A stretch of DNA of 49,827 nucleotides from Campylobacter concisus (GCF_002913225.1 NZ_PPAW01000031.1:1-49827); one strand, 5' to 3'; positions 1 through 8,101 are shown, numbered from the stretch's first letter. Program-made: numbers and translations. The notes: a model not told the origin generated them from the sequence alone.

Positions 1-3000
1 AGCATAAGCAAATTTAAAAAGGAAGCAAAAGATAAAAACGTAAAAGCCTCAGCTCTAGTAATGGCTAACAACATAGACCTAGACGCCAAAGGCAACATAA
101 GCCTAGCTGGCAGCGTAGTGGCTGATAGTCTAAATTTAAATGCAGATAAAAAGATAAAGCTAAAAGGCGCAGAACTATCAACTAGTAGAGATGCTAACAT
201 CGCGGCTAATGATATAGAGATAGATAGCTCTGATCTAAAATCTAAAAATCTAAGCTTAAATGCAAAGAATAATATAAATTTAGATCAAAGCAAATCTCAG
301 TTTAGCAAAGTCTCTAACCTAGAGGCTACAAACGATATAAATTTACAAGCTGGCAATGATATAAAAGTCTCTGGCTCAAATTTAGATGCGAGTGGAGATA
401 TAAATTTAAACTCAGGCAATAATATAGAGATAAAAGCAGATGAGTTTAGCTACACTCATCATGTAAGCTCCAAAGGGATGAAATTTGATGAGAGCGTAAA
501 AAGAGTAAGCGCTGCAAATTTAGATGCTAAGGATATAAATTTAAATGCTAAAAATGCTCTTTTAGTCTCATCGTCTCATTTAAATGCCCTAAAAGATATA
601 AATTTAAATGCTAGTGACATCATACTAGCAGCACAGTCAAACACTAGCGAAGCAACAGCTATAAATAGCTCTAAGTCGCTCCTTTCTAAAAAACAAACCA
701 TAGATAGCGCCGTAAGCTCAGAGGTTGTAAGCACTAGCCTAAAATCAGGCAATAATATAAATTTAAACTCAGCTAATGATATATATCTAGTATCATCTAA
801 GCTAAAATCAGACAAAGATATAAATTTAAACTCAAACAACAACATCCTCTTTGAAAATGGCTACAACGTAGAGGCTAGCTCACACTCTTCTAGAAAGAGT
901 AAAATATCTTTAAATCCAAATGCCTTTTATAAGAGTAGCTTTGATCTTGTTGCAAATGGCACTAAAAAGGCAGTTTATAGCACTATAGACTCAGGAAGCG
1001 ATATAAATTTAAATGCCAAAGGTGCTCTTAGCCTAAAAGGTGCAAACCTAAACTCTGGCAATGATATAAATTTAAACGCAGAGCTTATAACTATATCAAA
1101 CACTAATGATGAAAGCTATCATAAAGAGGAGCATAAGAGTAGTAGGGTAGGTATCTTAAAGCCTAATGAAGTGCTAAAAGATATCTTTGTCGATCTAAAA
1201 AGAAAGCTAAACCCTCTAAAAGAAACAAAAGATAAATTTAGCTCACTTAGCACACCTACATTTGTAATAGGAAAAACATCTACTAAATTTGAAAGCAACA
1301 GCCTAGAAGCCAAGAGCTCTAACATAAAAGCTGGCAATAATATAAATATCAATGCCAATAAAGATATAAACATAGTTGCTTCAAATGTAGATGCTAAAGA
1401 GAACTTAAATTTAAAGGCTAATGAAGCGATAGAAATTTCATCGACAAATAGCATCTCTAATACCAAATCAGAATCTACATCTAGAAAGATCCTTGGCAAA
1501 CAAAGCGCGTCAGCAAGCTCAACAAATGAAGAGGTTGTTAGCTCAAATTTAAACTCCAAAAACATAAACATAGCTTCAAACCAAGATACTACACTTATAG
1601 GCTCAAATATCAGCGCAGATGAGAGCTTAGATATAAAAGCTGATAATCTAAATTTACTCCCAGCCTCATATAGCTTAGAGAGCTCATCTAAATTTAAAGA
1701 CTCAGGCTTTGGCGATCTAATAAAGTCAAATGGTGAAGAGAGTAGCTCAAACTATAACCTTGCCACAAGCACACTATTAGCAAAAGATATAAGCCTAAGC
1801 TTAAATACAATAAACGCCCTAGCATCTGTCATAGAGGCTACTAATTTAGATGTAAATACAAAGCTTTTAAATTTAGTCTCATCAAAGAGCACATCTGTAA
1901 ATACAACTCTAAGTAACAACGCAGGAGTTTTAACAGCTACTGTAAAAACAAAGGGCAAGATAGAAGAGGTAGAGATACCAGCTATCATCAAGGTAAAAGA
2001 TAAATTTACACTAAATGGCAAGGATATAACAGATAAACTAGACACTACAGCCTTTAAAGCCATAAACGACTCTTTAAACTCAGAGGAATTTAAAGAAGGA
2101 GTTATAAGAGAGCTAAGATCAAACTCAGATACTCCAATAGACGAAGAGACGATAAATCAAGTAAAGGCGGTTTTAAATTCTAAAGAGTGGGAAGATAAGA
2201 CAACTACTCTTAGTGGAATGGGAGCTCTAATAATAACAGCCATCGTTACATTTCTAACAGCAGGAGCTGGAACCGCTGTAGCTGGAGCACTTGGAGCAGC
2301 TGCTAGCTCAACTGCAAGTGCAGCCATATCAGCTATGACAACAGCTGTCATAGCAAACTCAACTGTTCAGCTAACAAACAACCTCTTATCTCATGGCAAG
2401 GTTAAATTTGATACATCATCCCTAGCTAAATCAGCCATCAGTGCAGGGGTAGGCTCATATGTTAGTAGCTATATATCAAGCATAGATACTCTAAGTAATA
2501 CCAACATCACAAATACACCATCCTATACCTTCTCTTATGCAGATCTACTAAGCTCTACATCAAACGCAGCAATAAACTCTGCCATCTATAAAGCAAACTT
2601 TAAAGATGCACTACTATCAAATTTAATCTCTAAAGCAACAGATAATGCTTACAAGGCAGTAGGAAGCTACTCAAGCAGTGAAGCAAATATAAACTCTAAC
2701 TCACTATTTAAAGAATCAGGTCTAGGCAAGATAGCTCTTCACTCAGCCGTAGGAGCACTCTCAGCAAAGCTATCTCATGAAAACGTTGCAGCTGGTGCAT
2801 TAAGCGCAGCTGTAAATGAAGCACTATCTTCTATCTTATATAAAGATACATCAAATATGAGCACTAAAGAGATAGAAGCTTATAACAATAAACGCCTACT
2901 AGCATCCCAGCTAATAGGCATAATAGCTGGAGGTATAGCTAATGGGGATAAAGGAGCAAACACAGGATATAAAATAACCACAAGTGCAGATACTTATAAT

Positions 3001-4170
3001 AGGCAGCTTCATCAAAGAGAAACCGATAAGATCAAAGAGTTATCAGAAATTTATGCCAAAGAAAAGAGCATATCACTAGATAAAGCAACGAGCATAGTAG
3101 CAAAAGCATATTATTCTAGTGTAGATAGTGACGCCAACGACTTTTATATAAATAACCTAAGTAGTGATGAGGCTATAGAGATATTAAAAGCAAAAGAATT
3201 TATACAAGATAATTTAAATAGCCCTAACAACCATTTAGTAAATGGTAATGATATATCAAACACATCTAAAAAAGAGTATTACGATAGGTATTCAAATTTA
3301 CAAGGCTATAATGACAATAAAGACTTTTATGAAAAATACCTTAGCATAAAAGATCAAGATAATACTCTTAAATTCTCTGCCTCAGATTTAGCTTCTGGTT
3401 TTATAAAACCATATAAAGATATATTTGGCTATATAGTGTCTGATCCACTAAATAGCTCAAAAGATATCTTACTAGGAGCTATAAACCCTATAGGATCAGG
3501 ATATGAATATGGACGTCACCTAAGAGAAATTTATGAAAAAGCAAGTCTAGATAGCTTCTTAAAAGATGAAGCTGGCTATAATAAACATGGTGGTGAACTA
3601 GCAGGTAACGCAGTCCATGCGATAGCTTTAGGTGGTAAAGGTGTAAAGCTAGTTAAGGATAAGCTAGGCTCTTTGGTTCTTAAAGATTTAGATACTCTAG
3701 GCAGTAGTTTTTCTGGATATGCCATTAAAAATGCTGGAGAAGCTGGTAGGGCAATAAGCGAATTAAATTCACAAATTTTACTATTAAAAGAGCTATCTTC
3801 TAGTGGTGTTAAATTTACTTCAAGTGATATTGTATTGATAACTAAAATGCCTAATGGAAAAATAGTATGGTTGGAAAAAGGAACAACTGATGCCGAAGTC
3901 ATAGCTTTAGGTAGAAAAAATGGAGCTGGATTAAAACACATAATAGAGAAACATGGAGCTGAATTAGAGCAAAAAGGTATTATGGAAAAGGATATACCAA
4001 ACTATGTTGCAACAGCAATAAAGGAAGGAAAAGTTATAGGATACCAGGGCAAAGGAAATGGCAGACCAATATATGAATTTAAATATAATGGAAAAATAGA
4101 ACGAGCAGCAATTACAATAGGTAATAATGGCTTTATCATAGGGTTGAATAGAAGGAGTTTGAATGAGTAA
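1..4170 (+). CDS. CdiA-like filamentous hemagglutinin exoprotein, 3' part, with C-terminal nuclease-type toxin
   Basis: The frame is open from base 1, so the real start and the secretion domain lie outside the window; the ATG at 61 is internal. Counting from that ATG, residues 1-640 are hemagglutinin repeats built on the motif DINLNA/NINLNS, expected to form a beta-helix stalk. Residues about 715-790 are a small-residue-rich hydrophobic stretch like the DUF637 hemagglutinin region. Residues about 960-990 (NGDKGANTGYKITTSADTYN) sit where other CdiA proteins have the VENN pretoxin boundary; no VENN is seen. The last ~115 residues form the toxin tip with LKHIIEKHG (His1293) and a YQGKGNGRPIYEF segment. 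That pattern resembles ribonuclease toxins of the barnase/EndoU/colicin/RelE type, but the fold is inferred. Such proteins are exported by a CdiB partner, not present here, and deliver the tip into neighbouring cells. The stop overlaps the immunity gene by 8 bases. Confidence 0.88.
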   Translation, partial: SISKFKKEAKDKNVKASALVMANNIDLDAKGNISLAGSVVADSLNLNADKKIKLKGAELSTSRDANIAANDIEIDSSDLKSKNLSLNAKNNINLDQSKSQFSKVSNLEATNDINLQAGNDIKVSGSNLDASGDINLNSGNNIEIKADEFSYTHHVSSKGMKFDESVKRVSAANLDAKDINLNAKNALLVSSSHLNALKDINLNASDIILAAQSNTSEATAINSSKSLLSKKQTIDSAVSSEVVSTSLKSGNNINLNSANDIYLVSSKLKSDKDINLNSNNNILFENGYNVEASSHSSRKSKISLNPNAFYKSSFDLVANGTKKAVYSTIDSGSDINLNAKGALSLKGANLNSGNDINLNAELITISNTNDESYHKEEHKSSRVGILKPNEVLKDIFVDLKRKLNPLKETKDKFSSLSTPTFVIGKTSTKFESNSLEAKSSNIKAGNNININANKDINIVASNVDAKENLNLKANEAIEISSTNSISNTKSESTSRKILGKQSASASSTNEEVVSSNLNSKNINIASNQDTTLIGSNISADESLDIKADNLNLLPASYSLESSSKFKDSGFGDLIKSNGEESSSNYNLATSTLLAKDISLSLNTINALASVIEATNLDVNTKLLNLVSSKSTSVNTTLSNNAGVLTATVKTKGKIEEVEIPAIIKVKDKFTLNGKDITDKLDTTAFKAINDSLNSEEFKEGVIRELRSNSDTPIDEETINQVKAVLNSKEWEDKTTTLSGMGALIITAIVTFLTAGAGTAVAGALGAAASSTASAAISAMTTAVIANSTVQLTNNLLSHGKVKFDTSSLAKSAISAGVGSYVSSYISSIDTLSNTNITNTPSYTFSYADLLSSTSNAAINSAIYKANFKDALLSNLISKATDNAYKAVGSYSSSEANINSNSLFKESGLGKIALHSAVGALSAKLSHENVAAGALSAAVNEALSSILYKDTSNMSTKEIEAYNNKRLLASQLIGIIAGGIANGDKGANTGYKITTSADTYNRQLHQRETDKIKELSEIYAKEKSISLDKATSIVAKAYYSSVDSDANDFYINNLSSDEAIEILKAKEFIQDNLNSPNNHLVNGNDISNTSKKEYYDRYSNLQGYNDNKDFYEKYLSIKDQDNTLKFSASDLASGFIKPYKDIFGYIVSDPLNSSKDILLGAINPIGSGYEYGRHLREIYEKASLDSFLKDEAGYNKHGGELAGNAVHAIALGGKGVKLVKDKLGSLVLKDLDTLGSSFSGYAIKNAGEAGRAISELNSQILLLKELSSSGVKFTSSDIVLITKMPNGKIVWLEKGTTDAEVIALGRKNGAGLKHIIEKHGAELEQKGIMEKDIPNYVATAIKEGKVIGYQGKGNGRPIYEFKYNGKIERAAITIGNNGFIIGLNRRSLNE
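300..1400 (+). repeat. degenerate intragenic repeats encoding DINLN beta-helix units
   Basis: The 14-mer GATATAAATTTAAA and close variants recur here (for example near 398, 531, 595, 1000 and 1066), each encoding D-I-N-L-N. Spacing is irregular and the DNA between copies differs. This is a protein-level repeat of the hemagglutinin stalk rather than a CRISPR or satellite array. Confidence 0.75.
2941..3023 (+). repeat. conserved pretoxin segment, copy 1 (recombination entry point)
   Basis: This stretch of the main cdiA-like gene matches 6369-6451 with three differences, all at third codon positions. Similarity starts abruptly at the codon for N in NGDKGANTG and fades after LHQRE. It lies just upstream of the variable toxin region, as expected for a site where homologous recombination swaps toxin tips. 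Confidence 0.8.
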
Positions 4171-4522
4171 AAAGTTAAAAATAGTTTTACAAACAGAATT
4201 TGCATGTGATAGCGTATTTTGGATATATGATGAATTTGGTGAAAACATAAATGGCGGAACATGGGTAGAGCAAGAAGATGAAACATCTTGGGATAGCAAA
4301 CTTCCAGATGAACTGCTATCTTGTCCAGATATAAAAAGGCTCTCTACGGAAATTATGAAAGAATACAATAGTCTTTTTATAAACAATGAAAAAGAATTTA
4401 GTTATAAGGGCTTTGCTAGTCCCAAATCCGAAGCAAAATATATGCAAAAAATCAATGAGCTTAGAAAAATTTTATATGAAAAATGTGGTGACAAATACGA
4501 AATAGTAGACTGTTTGCGTTAA
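4163..4522 (+). CDS. putative immunity protein for the CdiA-like toxin tip
   Basis: This encodes a 119-residue soluble, acidic protein with no signal peptide or membrane segment. Its ATG lies inside the last codons of the CdiA-like gene (8-base overlap), and GAAGGAG at 4151-4157 is a good ribosome binding site, so translation is probably coupled. Position directly after a CdiA tip is the hallmark of a cognate CdiI immunity protein, which binds and neutralises the toxin in the cytoplasm of the producing cell. I do not recognise the family from its sequence; the role rests on context, the overlap and the size. Confidence 0.75.
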   Translation: MSKKLKIVLQTEFACDSVFWIYDEFGENINGGTWVEQEDETSWDSKLPDELLSCPDIKRLSTEIMKEYNSLFINNEKEFSYKGFASPKSEAKYMQKINELRKILYEKCGDKYEIVDCLR

Positions 4523-4552
4523 GCTAAAATTATTTTATTGCATAAAACATGA

Positions 4553-4627
4553 AACAATGTCAAAAAGCATCATGCCCATTTCGAGGTATATGACCAACCA
4601 ATTAAAAGTGGTGGAAAAATAATATAA
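4553..4627 (+). pseudogene. orphan toxin-tip remnant (last ~24 codons)
   Basis: A short open stretch reads KKHHAHFEVYDQPIKSGG and stops at 4625-4627, just before the immunity-type gene at 4663. The residue pattern looks protein-like, with His-rich and aromatic residues as in toxin termini. There is no start codon and a stop lies immediately upstream. It is probably the 3' end of a lost toxin tip. Its last 23 bases fall within the 322-bp duplicated block. Confidence 0.45.
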
Positions 4628-4926
4628 AATACGGCTGTAGAAATTATTATGGATAGTAAAAAATGAGAGAACTTTATAAGATTTATTTAAAGGACAATGC
4701 GCAATTTGGGCAAATGCCAAAAACAATTCACTATTCTGGCAGCGCTCTTTTGTCAAAGCCATTTGCACTAAGTATTGTCAAGTATAGTGACAATGAAGGA
4801 TATTATTTGCTTTATCTTGACAAATTTGGAGAAGAGCAGACAGATACATATCATGAGACTTTAGAAGATACCTTTGGGCAAGCAGAATTTGAATTTGGCG
4901 TAAAAAAAGATGAGTGGTTGATTGCA
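4605..4926 (+). repeat. 322-bp direct repeat, copy 1
   Basis: By eye this is base-for-base identical to 10557-10878, a shift of 5952 bases. Weaker similarity continues to about 4956/10907. The block contains the whole upstream region and nearly all of an immunity-type gene. Identity at third positions and non-coding bases implies recent duplication or gene conversion. Confidence 0.93.
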
Positions 4927-4932
4927 CAGTAG
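4663..4932 (+). CDS. orphan immunity-type protein, copy 1
   Basis: This encodes an 89-residue soluble protein (MRELYKIYLKDNAQFGQMPK...), rich in aromatic and acidic residues, with no signal sequence. Proteins of this pattern (YSGSALL..PFALSIVKY, then YYLLYLD, then a QAEFEFGV.KDEW end) are, as I recall, immunity proteins of polymorphic toxin loci. Its only possible toxin partner here is the 24-codon remnant directly upstream, so it is probably an orphan that still protects against a toxin made by relatives. It is identical to the gene at 10615 except at the last codon or two, where this copy reads IAQ-stop. No strong Shine-Dalgarno is visible; GGATAG lies about 10 bases before the ATG. Confidence 0.7.
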   Translation: MRELYKIYLKDNAQFGQMPKTIHYSGSALLSKPFALSIVKYSDNEGYYLLYLDKFGEEQTDTYHETLEDTFGQAEFEFGVKKDEWLIAQ

Positions 4933-4950
4933 CTAAAGAAAAAACAGTAG

Positions 4951-5319
4951 ATTACTCATAATAACGCAAACAATTGGAACAATAATGGTAATGATGGAAT
5001 AGTTGTTGCTGGGGGAGAAAATGTTAAAAATATTATCACGGATAATAAGGCTAAAAAAATATTTGGAACAAGAGAAGGGCATATTATTGATACGCCACAA
5101 AATAGAGAGCTTTTAACAAATGTTGCCAATGATGCAAATAATATTTTAGGAAATGATAAATTTGGAAATACATGGAGTGCAAAACTTTTAGATACTGGGG
5201 AACAAGTTTGGACACAAACTAGAAACGGGCAAATTATAAATGGTGGAATAAACAAAGTTCCTAAACAATTTAATTCTGAAACTGGTTTATCATCACCAAT
5301 AAGACCAAATTGGAAATAA
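4951..5319 (+). pseudogene. orphan CdiA toxin tip without start codon
   Basis: An open frame of about 122 codons starts right after a TAG at 4948-4950 and has no in-frame ATG, GTG or TTG near its beginning. It ends TGLSSPIRPNWK-stop. The core reads FGTREGHIIDTP, then NRELLTNVANDANNILG, KFGNTWSAK and GEQVWTQTRNGQIINGGIN. I recognise this pattern from toxin tips at the ends of CdiA and Rhs proteins, with GHI..TP, GN.W and QVW as likely active-site landmarks. The exact Pfam family is not certain. The immunity gene begins 4 bases after the stop. Without a delivery protein it is silent unless recombined onto a full-length cdiA. Confidence 0.7.
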
Positions 5320-5322
5320 ATT

Positions 5323-5679
5323 ATGAAAAAATATTTAACTACAAATGAAGCATATATTTATGCGTATAACTTTTTGAGTGATTTATATTTTCAAAATTTA
5401 GATGATGATTTAGGTGGTTTTTTAGGCAGTATGTCGCCAGAAATTTGGGTGGGAGAGAATTCAGGAGATGGATATTTATATCATCAATGGGCTGGGCTTG
5501 TCAATGAAATTTCAAGTTCCGAAAAAATAACACTAAAAGAAAGTTTTTTGATTATGATAAAATTTTTAAATGCGCAACATGAACAGTTTGACGAGAAATG
5601 GGCTAAAAAATTAGCTAATGAAATTTTATTTAATAAAAAATATTTCAGGCAATGGATAGCGGAATATAAAAATGATTAA
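5323..5679 (+). CDS. putative immunity protein for the orphan toxin at 4951-5319
   Basis: This encodes a 118-residue soluble protein with many Tyr, Trp and acidic residues (LDDDLGGFLGSM, WVGENSGDGYLYHQWAGLV). The ATG lies 4 bases after the stop of the orphan toxin tip, with no strong Shine-Dalgarno, so translation probably depended on coupling to the upstream frame. The toxin-immunity adjacency supports the role; I do not recognise the family by name. The 3' end overlaps the next frame (ATG at 5672) by 8 bases. Confidence 0.65.
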   Translation: MKKYLTTNEAYIYAYNFLSDLYFQNLDDDLGGFLGSMSPEIWVGENSGDGYLYHQWAGLVNEISSSEKITLKESFLIMIKFLNAQHEQFDEKWAKKLANEILFNKKYFRQWIAEYKND

Positions 5680-5974
5680 ATTTAATAAATATATAAAATT
5701 CGGTGGGCAAGGATGCCCACCCTACGGTGCTAATCAAAACGGTGTAACAAGAAGTATATTGACAGAGAATGTAGAAAATTTATTACCAAAATTAGGAACG
5801 GGTCAGAAAATAAATAATGTAGAAATCGGTTTAGCTGGTTCAAAAGAAAGAATTGATTTTGGAAAAGTAATTGGTTATTATGTTGATGAAGCTGGAAATA
5901 AATTGCCAACTACAAAAGGGATAGTTCATTATGGTAAAAATGGTGCCAATATTGTTCCGAGTAATCCAAATTGA
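5672..5974 (+). CDS. orphan toxin-tip fragment, Ntox50-like
   Basis: A 100-codon frame. The first ~20 codons run through a perfect hairpin and look like junction sequence. From residue 21 on (NQNGVTRSILTENVENLLP) it reads as a toxin tip. The end, IGYYVDEAGNKLPTTKGIVHYGKNGANIVPSNP, matches my memory of the Ntox50 family (Pfam PF15542), a proposed ribonuclease domain with a conserved HY.K.G.HIVP.P motif. Here the second His of that motif is replaced by Asn (ANIVP). The ATG overlaps the end of the preceding immunity gene, so this fragment might be translated alone. Whether it makes a functional protein is unknown. Its immunity gene follows after 13 bases. Confidence 0.6.
   Translation: MIKFNKYIKFGGQGCPPYGANQNGVTRSILTENVENLLPKLGTGQKINNVEIGLAGSKERIDFGKVIGYYVDEAGNKLPTTKGIVHYGKNGANIVPSNPN
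5702..5721. repeat. perfect REP-like hairpin at a module junction
   Basis: GGTGGGCA (5702-5709), loop AGGA, then TGCCCACC (5714-5721): 8-bp perfect arms, continued by CTACGG. Its high GC stands out sharply from the AT-rich surroundings. The shape (GGTGGGC..GCCCACCCTACG) resembles small dispersed palindromic repeats of other proteobacteria. It lies inside the first codons of the toxin fragment at 5672. Confidence 0.65.
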
Positions 5975-5987
5975 TAAAGGATTTGGT

Positions 5988-6275
5988 ATGAATGAAATAA
6001 TTTCTAAAATTCTATCATCTACAAAGAGAGCATTAAATGGCGAGACTACACAAAATATGCGTGCGTTATATGTAACTTTGGAAAATTTTACTATTAAACT
6101 ATTGTTTATATATAATGGTGAAATAACAGACGACGATCAGGATAATATAGGATATATTAGTAGTTTGATTATCGCAGATTTTAACGAATATAAAATCGAT
6201 GAAAAAGCAATTAGAATTGATTATCCAAATTTATTTTCTGTGCCGCAAAATTATTTTTTGGCATATAAAGGATAA
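5988..6275 (+). CDS. putative immunity protein for the Ntox50-like fragment
   Basis: The frame can be read from 5931, but the ATG at 5988 is preferred. It follows AAAGGA at proper distance and lies after the toxin stop, and the protein then starts MNEIISKILSSTKRALNGE. The product is 95 residues, acidic and cytoplasmic (YNGEITDDDQDNIGYISSLIIADF). I recall similar small proteins beside toxin genes of CDI and Rhs loci, where they act as cognate inhibitors, but I cannot give a family name. Position 13 bases after the toxin fragment supports the pairing. Confidence 0.68.
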   Translation: MNEIISKILSSTKRALNGETTQNMRALYVTLENFTIKLLFIYNGEITDDDQDNIGYISSLIIADFNEYKIDEKAIRIDYPNLFSVPQNYFLAYKG

Positions 6276-6285
6276 CGATTAGAAA

Positions 6286-6368
6286 ATGACTAAATTCATA
6301 AATTTATCTTAGCACTTATAATTTTTATTGTAACTGGTTGTAGAGTTTCTCTAAATTTAAATAACACA
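6286..6368 (+). pseudogene. remnant of a lipoprotein leader joined to the next CDI module
   Basis: From the ATG at 6286 the frame reads MTKFINLS-stop. One base off, the DNA reads KFILALIIFIVTGC, a convincing lipoprotein signal ending in a lipobox (VTGC), and that frame runs without a stop into the conserved NGDKGANTG pretoxin segment at 6369. The simplest reading is a small lipoprotein gene, possibly an immunity lipoprotein, that lost one base near 6303 and was then cut off where the next module recombined in. Confidence 0.4.
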
Positions 6369-6451
6369 AATGGAGATAAAGGAGCAAACACAGGATATAA
6401 GATAACCACAAGTGCAGATACTTATAATAGACAGCTTCATCAAAGAGAGAT
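6369..6451 (+). repeat. conserved pretoxin segment, copy 2
   Basis: This matches 2941-3023 in the main cdiA-like gene with three third-position differences. It forms the 5' edge of a large degenerate orphan module. The sharp left edge marks a past recombination junction. Confidence 0.8.
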
Positions 6452-7505
6452 AGACTTTATAAACAATAAAAACAATATAGAAAGCTTTAAAACAAAGCTA
6501 CAAACAACAACAAATAAAATTTATAGTGATGATGAAGCAAAATCTATCCTAGCAAAAGCAGCACTATCTCTAACAGATAGATCATTTAACGAAGCATATA
6601 GACAAAGTCTAAGCTCAAATGATTTATATAATATAGAACTAGCAACAAATTTCATAAAACAAAGTAGCTTTTACAATACAACTCTAGATAATACAAATGC
6701 CTTTAATCCAAATAAGAAGCAAGGTATATCTATCTAGATAGTTTTACTAACAATAGAGAATTCTATGATAAAAATCTAAAAGTAGATACAAAGCTTAGTA
6801 ATGATATAGCAAACTTTGCAACAGGATTTGCAAAAAGGTGGAATAAATCTTGTAAAAGATACAATAACAGGAGTTTATTATCTAGTAACAGACACAAAAG
6901 AGACAGCTAAAGGCATAGCAAATACTCTCTCAAATGTAGATACGCTTATTTATAACGGCTTTATGAAAAGCGAACTAGATACGGTATTAGGTGATTATGA
7001 GAGTGTAACTGCTAGGGACTTTGAATTTATAGCTGGACTTACTGGTCCTGGTGCTGCTACAAACAAAGCTGGAAAAGCAGTTTGGGATAAGTTTGGTAAA
7101 AAGCCTAGTGAGGTAACTAGTGATGTTGCTAAAATAGATAATCCAACCATATAGTTAGTAAAAGACAAAGATAGTGCCGCAAATGTTTCTTTGTATGAAA
7201 AGTATAAAAAAGAGTTGTCGAATTTAGAAATAAGCAGTTTATTTAACAAGGATGGAACTTTGACTAAAGAAGCTATAAAATTAGGAAAACCACTAAGTGG
7301 CTATACTGGAGACAAATTAGGAAACGTTGTTTTGAAAGAAAATCTTATTAAGGATGACAGTAACTTAACGGATTGGAATAAAAAATATATAGAGCTAAGT
7401 GGCAATAGACAGCTGTATTACTATGAAAATAAGGTTACGGGTAAGATTTATTATGATATGGATTATAAAATAAAATTACCAGATTCTAAAAAGGGTAAAA
7501 TTTGA
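6369..7505 (+). pseudogene. degenerate cdiA C-terminal module (pretoxin plus toxin tip)
   Basis: The sequence begins with the conserved NGDKGANTG segment and continues as a pretoxin domain parallel to that of the main gene (NREFYDKNLKVDTKLSNDIANFATGFAKGG). It then runs through FEFIAGLTGPGAATNKAGKAVWDKFGKKPSE into a distinct tip ending DYKIKLPDSKKGKI at 7505. Three lesions break it: a shift near 6727-6735 leading to TAG at 6735-6737; a shift back near 6832 in GCAAAAAGG, where one extra A explains it; and an in-frame TAG at 7152-7154. Pieces 6816-7154 and 7191-7505 stay open, but none has a delivery domain. The toxin family is not recognised. The TGA overlaps the TTG start of the next gene. Confidence 0.75.
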
Positions 7506-8101
7506 AAGTAAGATTAAAAGATGGTGTTGATAAAGATAAATACCACATACCAACATATAATTCTATCGGTGATTATTTAAAAATAGATCAGGAGTATGAA
7601 GTTTGCGGGATAGAGGTAAATAAAAATGATCCATGTTGTATAAGTTATTCGGTAATATTTGATTATAGAACTTGGAGTTTTGATGCAAATATTTTTGTTA
7701 TAACAGATGACACTATTGGTGATGATTGGGTTTTAAGACAGATAAACGAGAGCATTTTTATGCTTGCTCCAAAATGCATAAATTATCTTGGATTTGTAGA
7801 GGAATTTTGGGACGACGAACTACTAGCGTTAAGAGCGTATTATAAGAGATTTGATAGTGCTATAAAAAGATCATTTTCACGATATGAATTTAGAAAAATC
7901 TTTAACGACTATCAAGATCCAAGTATCAAAGCTATCGGAGTAGATACGCAAGCAGATGGCTACGTGGTTTGTCCGCATTGCTACAATGCAGAACAAGCAA
8001 GCGTAGAACTAGGTGCCATAAAGTGTGAAAAATGCCACCAAGAATATAACAACCCACTTGCAAAAATTTGTCCAAGTGGGATAGAAGTGGTGGATGAATA
8101 G
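7502..8101 (+). CDS. putative immunity protein with C-terminal zinc ribbon
   Basis: A 199-residue protein starting at TTG 7502, overlapping the stop of the toxin module (TTGA). No ATG fits better, and the sequence from MKVRLKDGVDKDKYHIPTYN looks like a real N-terminus. Residues 1-135 are a mixed alpha/beta acidic domain (WSFDANIFVITDD, FVEEFWDDELLALRAYYKRF). Residues 157-178 hold two CxxC pairs (CPHC at 157-160, CEKC at 175-178), a textbook zinc-ribbon arrangement, followed by NNPLAKICPSG. The location right after a toxin tip suggests immunity. A zinc ribbon is unusual for that role and could bind nucleic acid or simply stabilise the fold. Confidence 0.62.
   Translation: MKVRLKDGVDKDKYHIPTYNSIGDYLKIDQEYEVCGIEVNKNDPCCISYSVIFDYRTWSFDANIFVITDDTIGDDWVLRQINESIFMLAPKCINYLGFVEEFWDDELLALRAYYKRFDSAIKRSFSRYEFRKIFNDYQDPSIKAIGVDTQADGYVVCPHCYNAEQASVELGAIKCEKCHQEYNNPLAKICPSGIEVVDE

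Noticed and set aside
300-1400. Regularly recurring GATATAAATTTAAA words as a possible CRISPR or satellite array
   Set aside because: The copies are in frame, vary in spacing and flank, and encode a DINLN protein repeat; there are no spacers of constant length.
1119-1571. Minus-strand 150-codon frame inside the CdiA-like gene, and others at 576-845, 1752-2063 and 3576-3941
   Set aside because: They mirror the repeat codons of the stalk; the plus-strand protein is clearly real.
4457-4768. Minus-strand frame at 4535-4768 repeated at 10457-10720 as a duplicated gene
   Set aside because: It is the antisense of the duplicated immunity gene; the repeat is explained by the 322-bp block.
5956-5987. 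Start of the immunity gene at 5931 rather than 5988
   Set aside because: The longer frame lies inside the toxin fragment and lacks a ribosome site; 5988 has AAAGGA and gives a typical N-terminus.
6735-7154. A mobile element as the cause of the broken module at 6369-7505
   Set aside because: No transposase, terminal inverted repeats or target-site duplication are visible; single-base lesions explain it.
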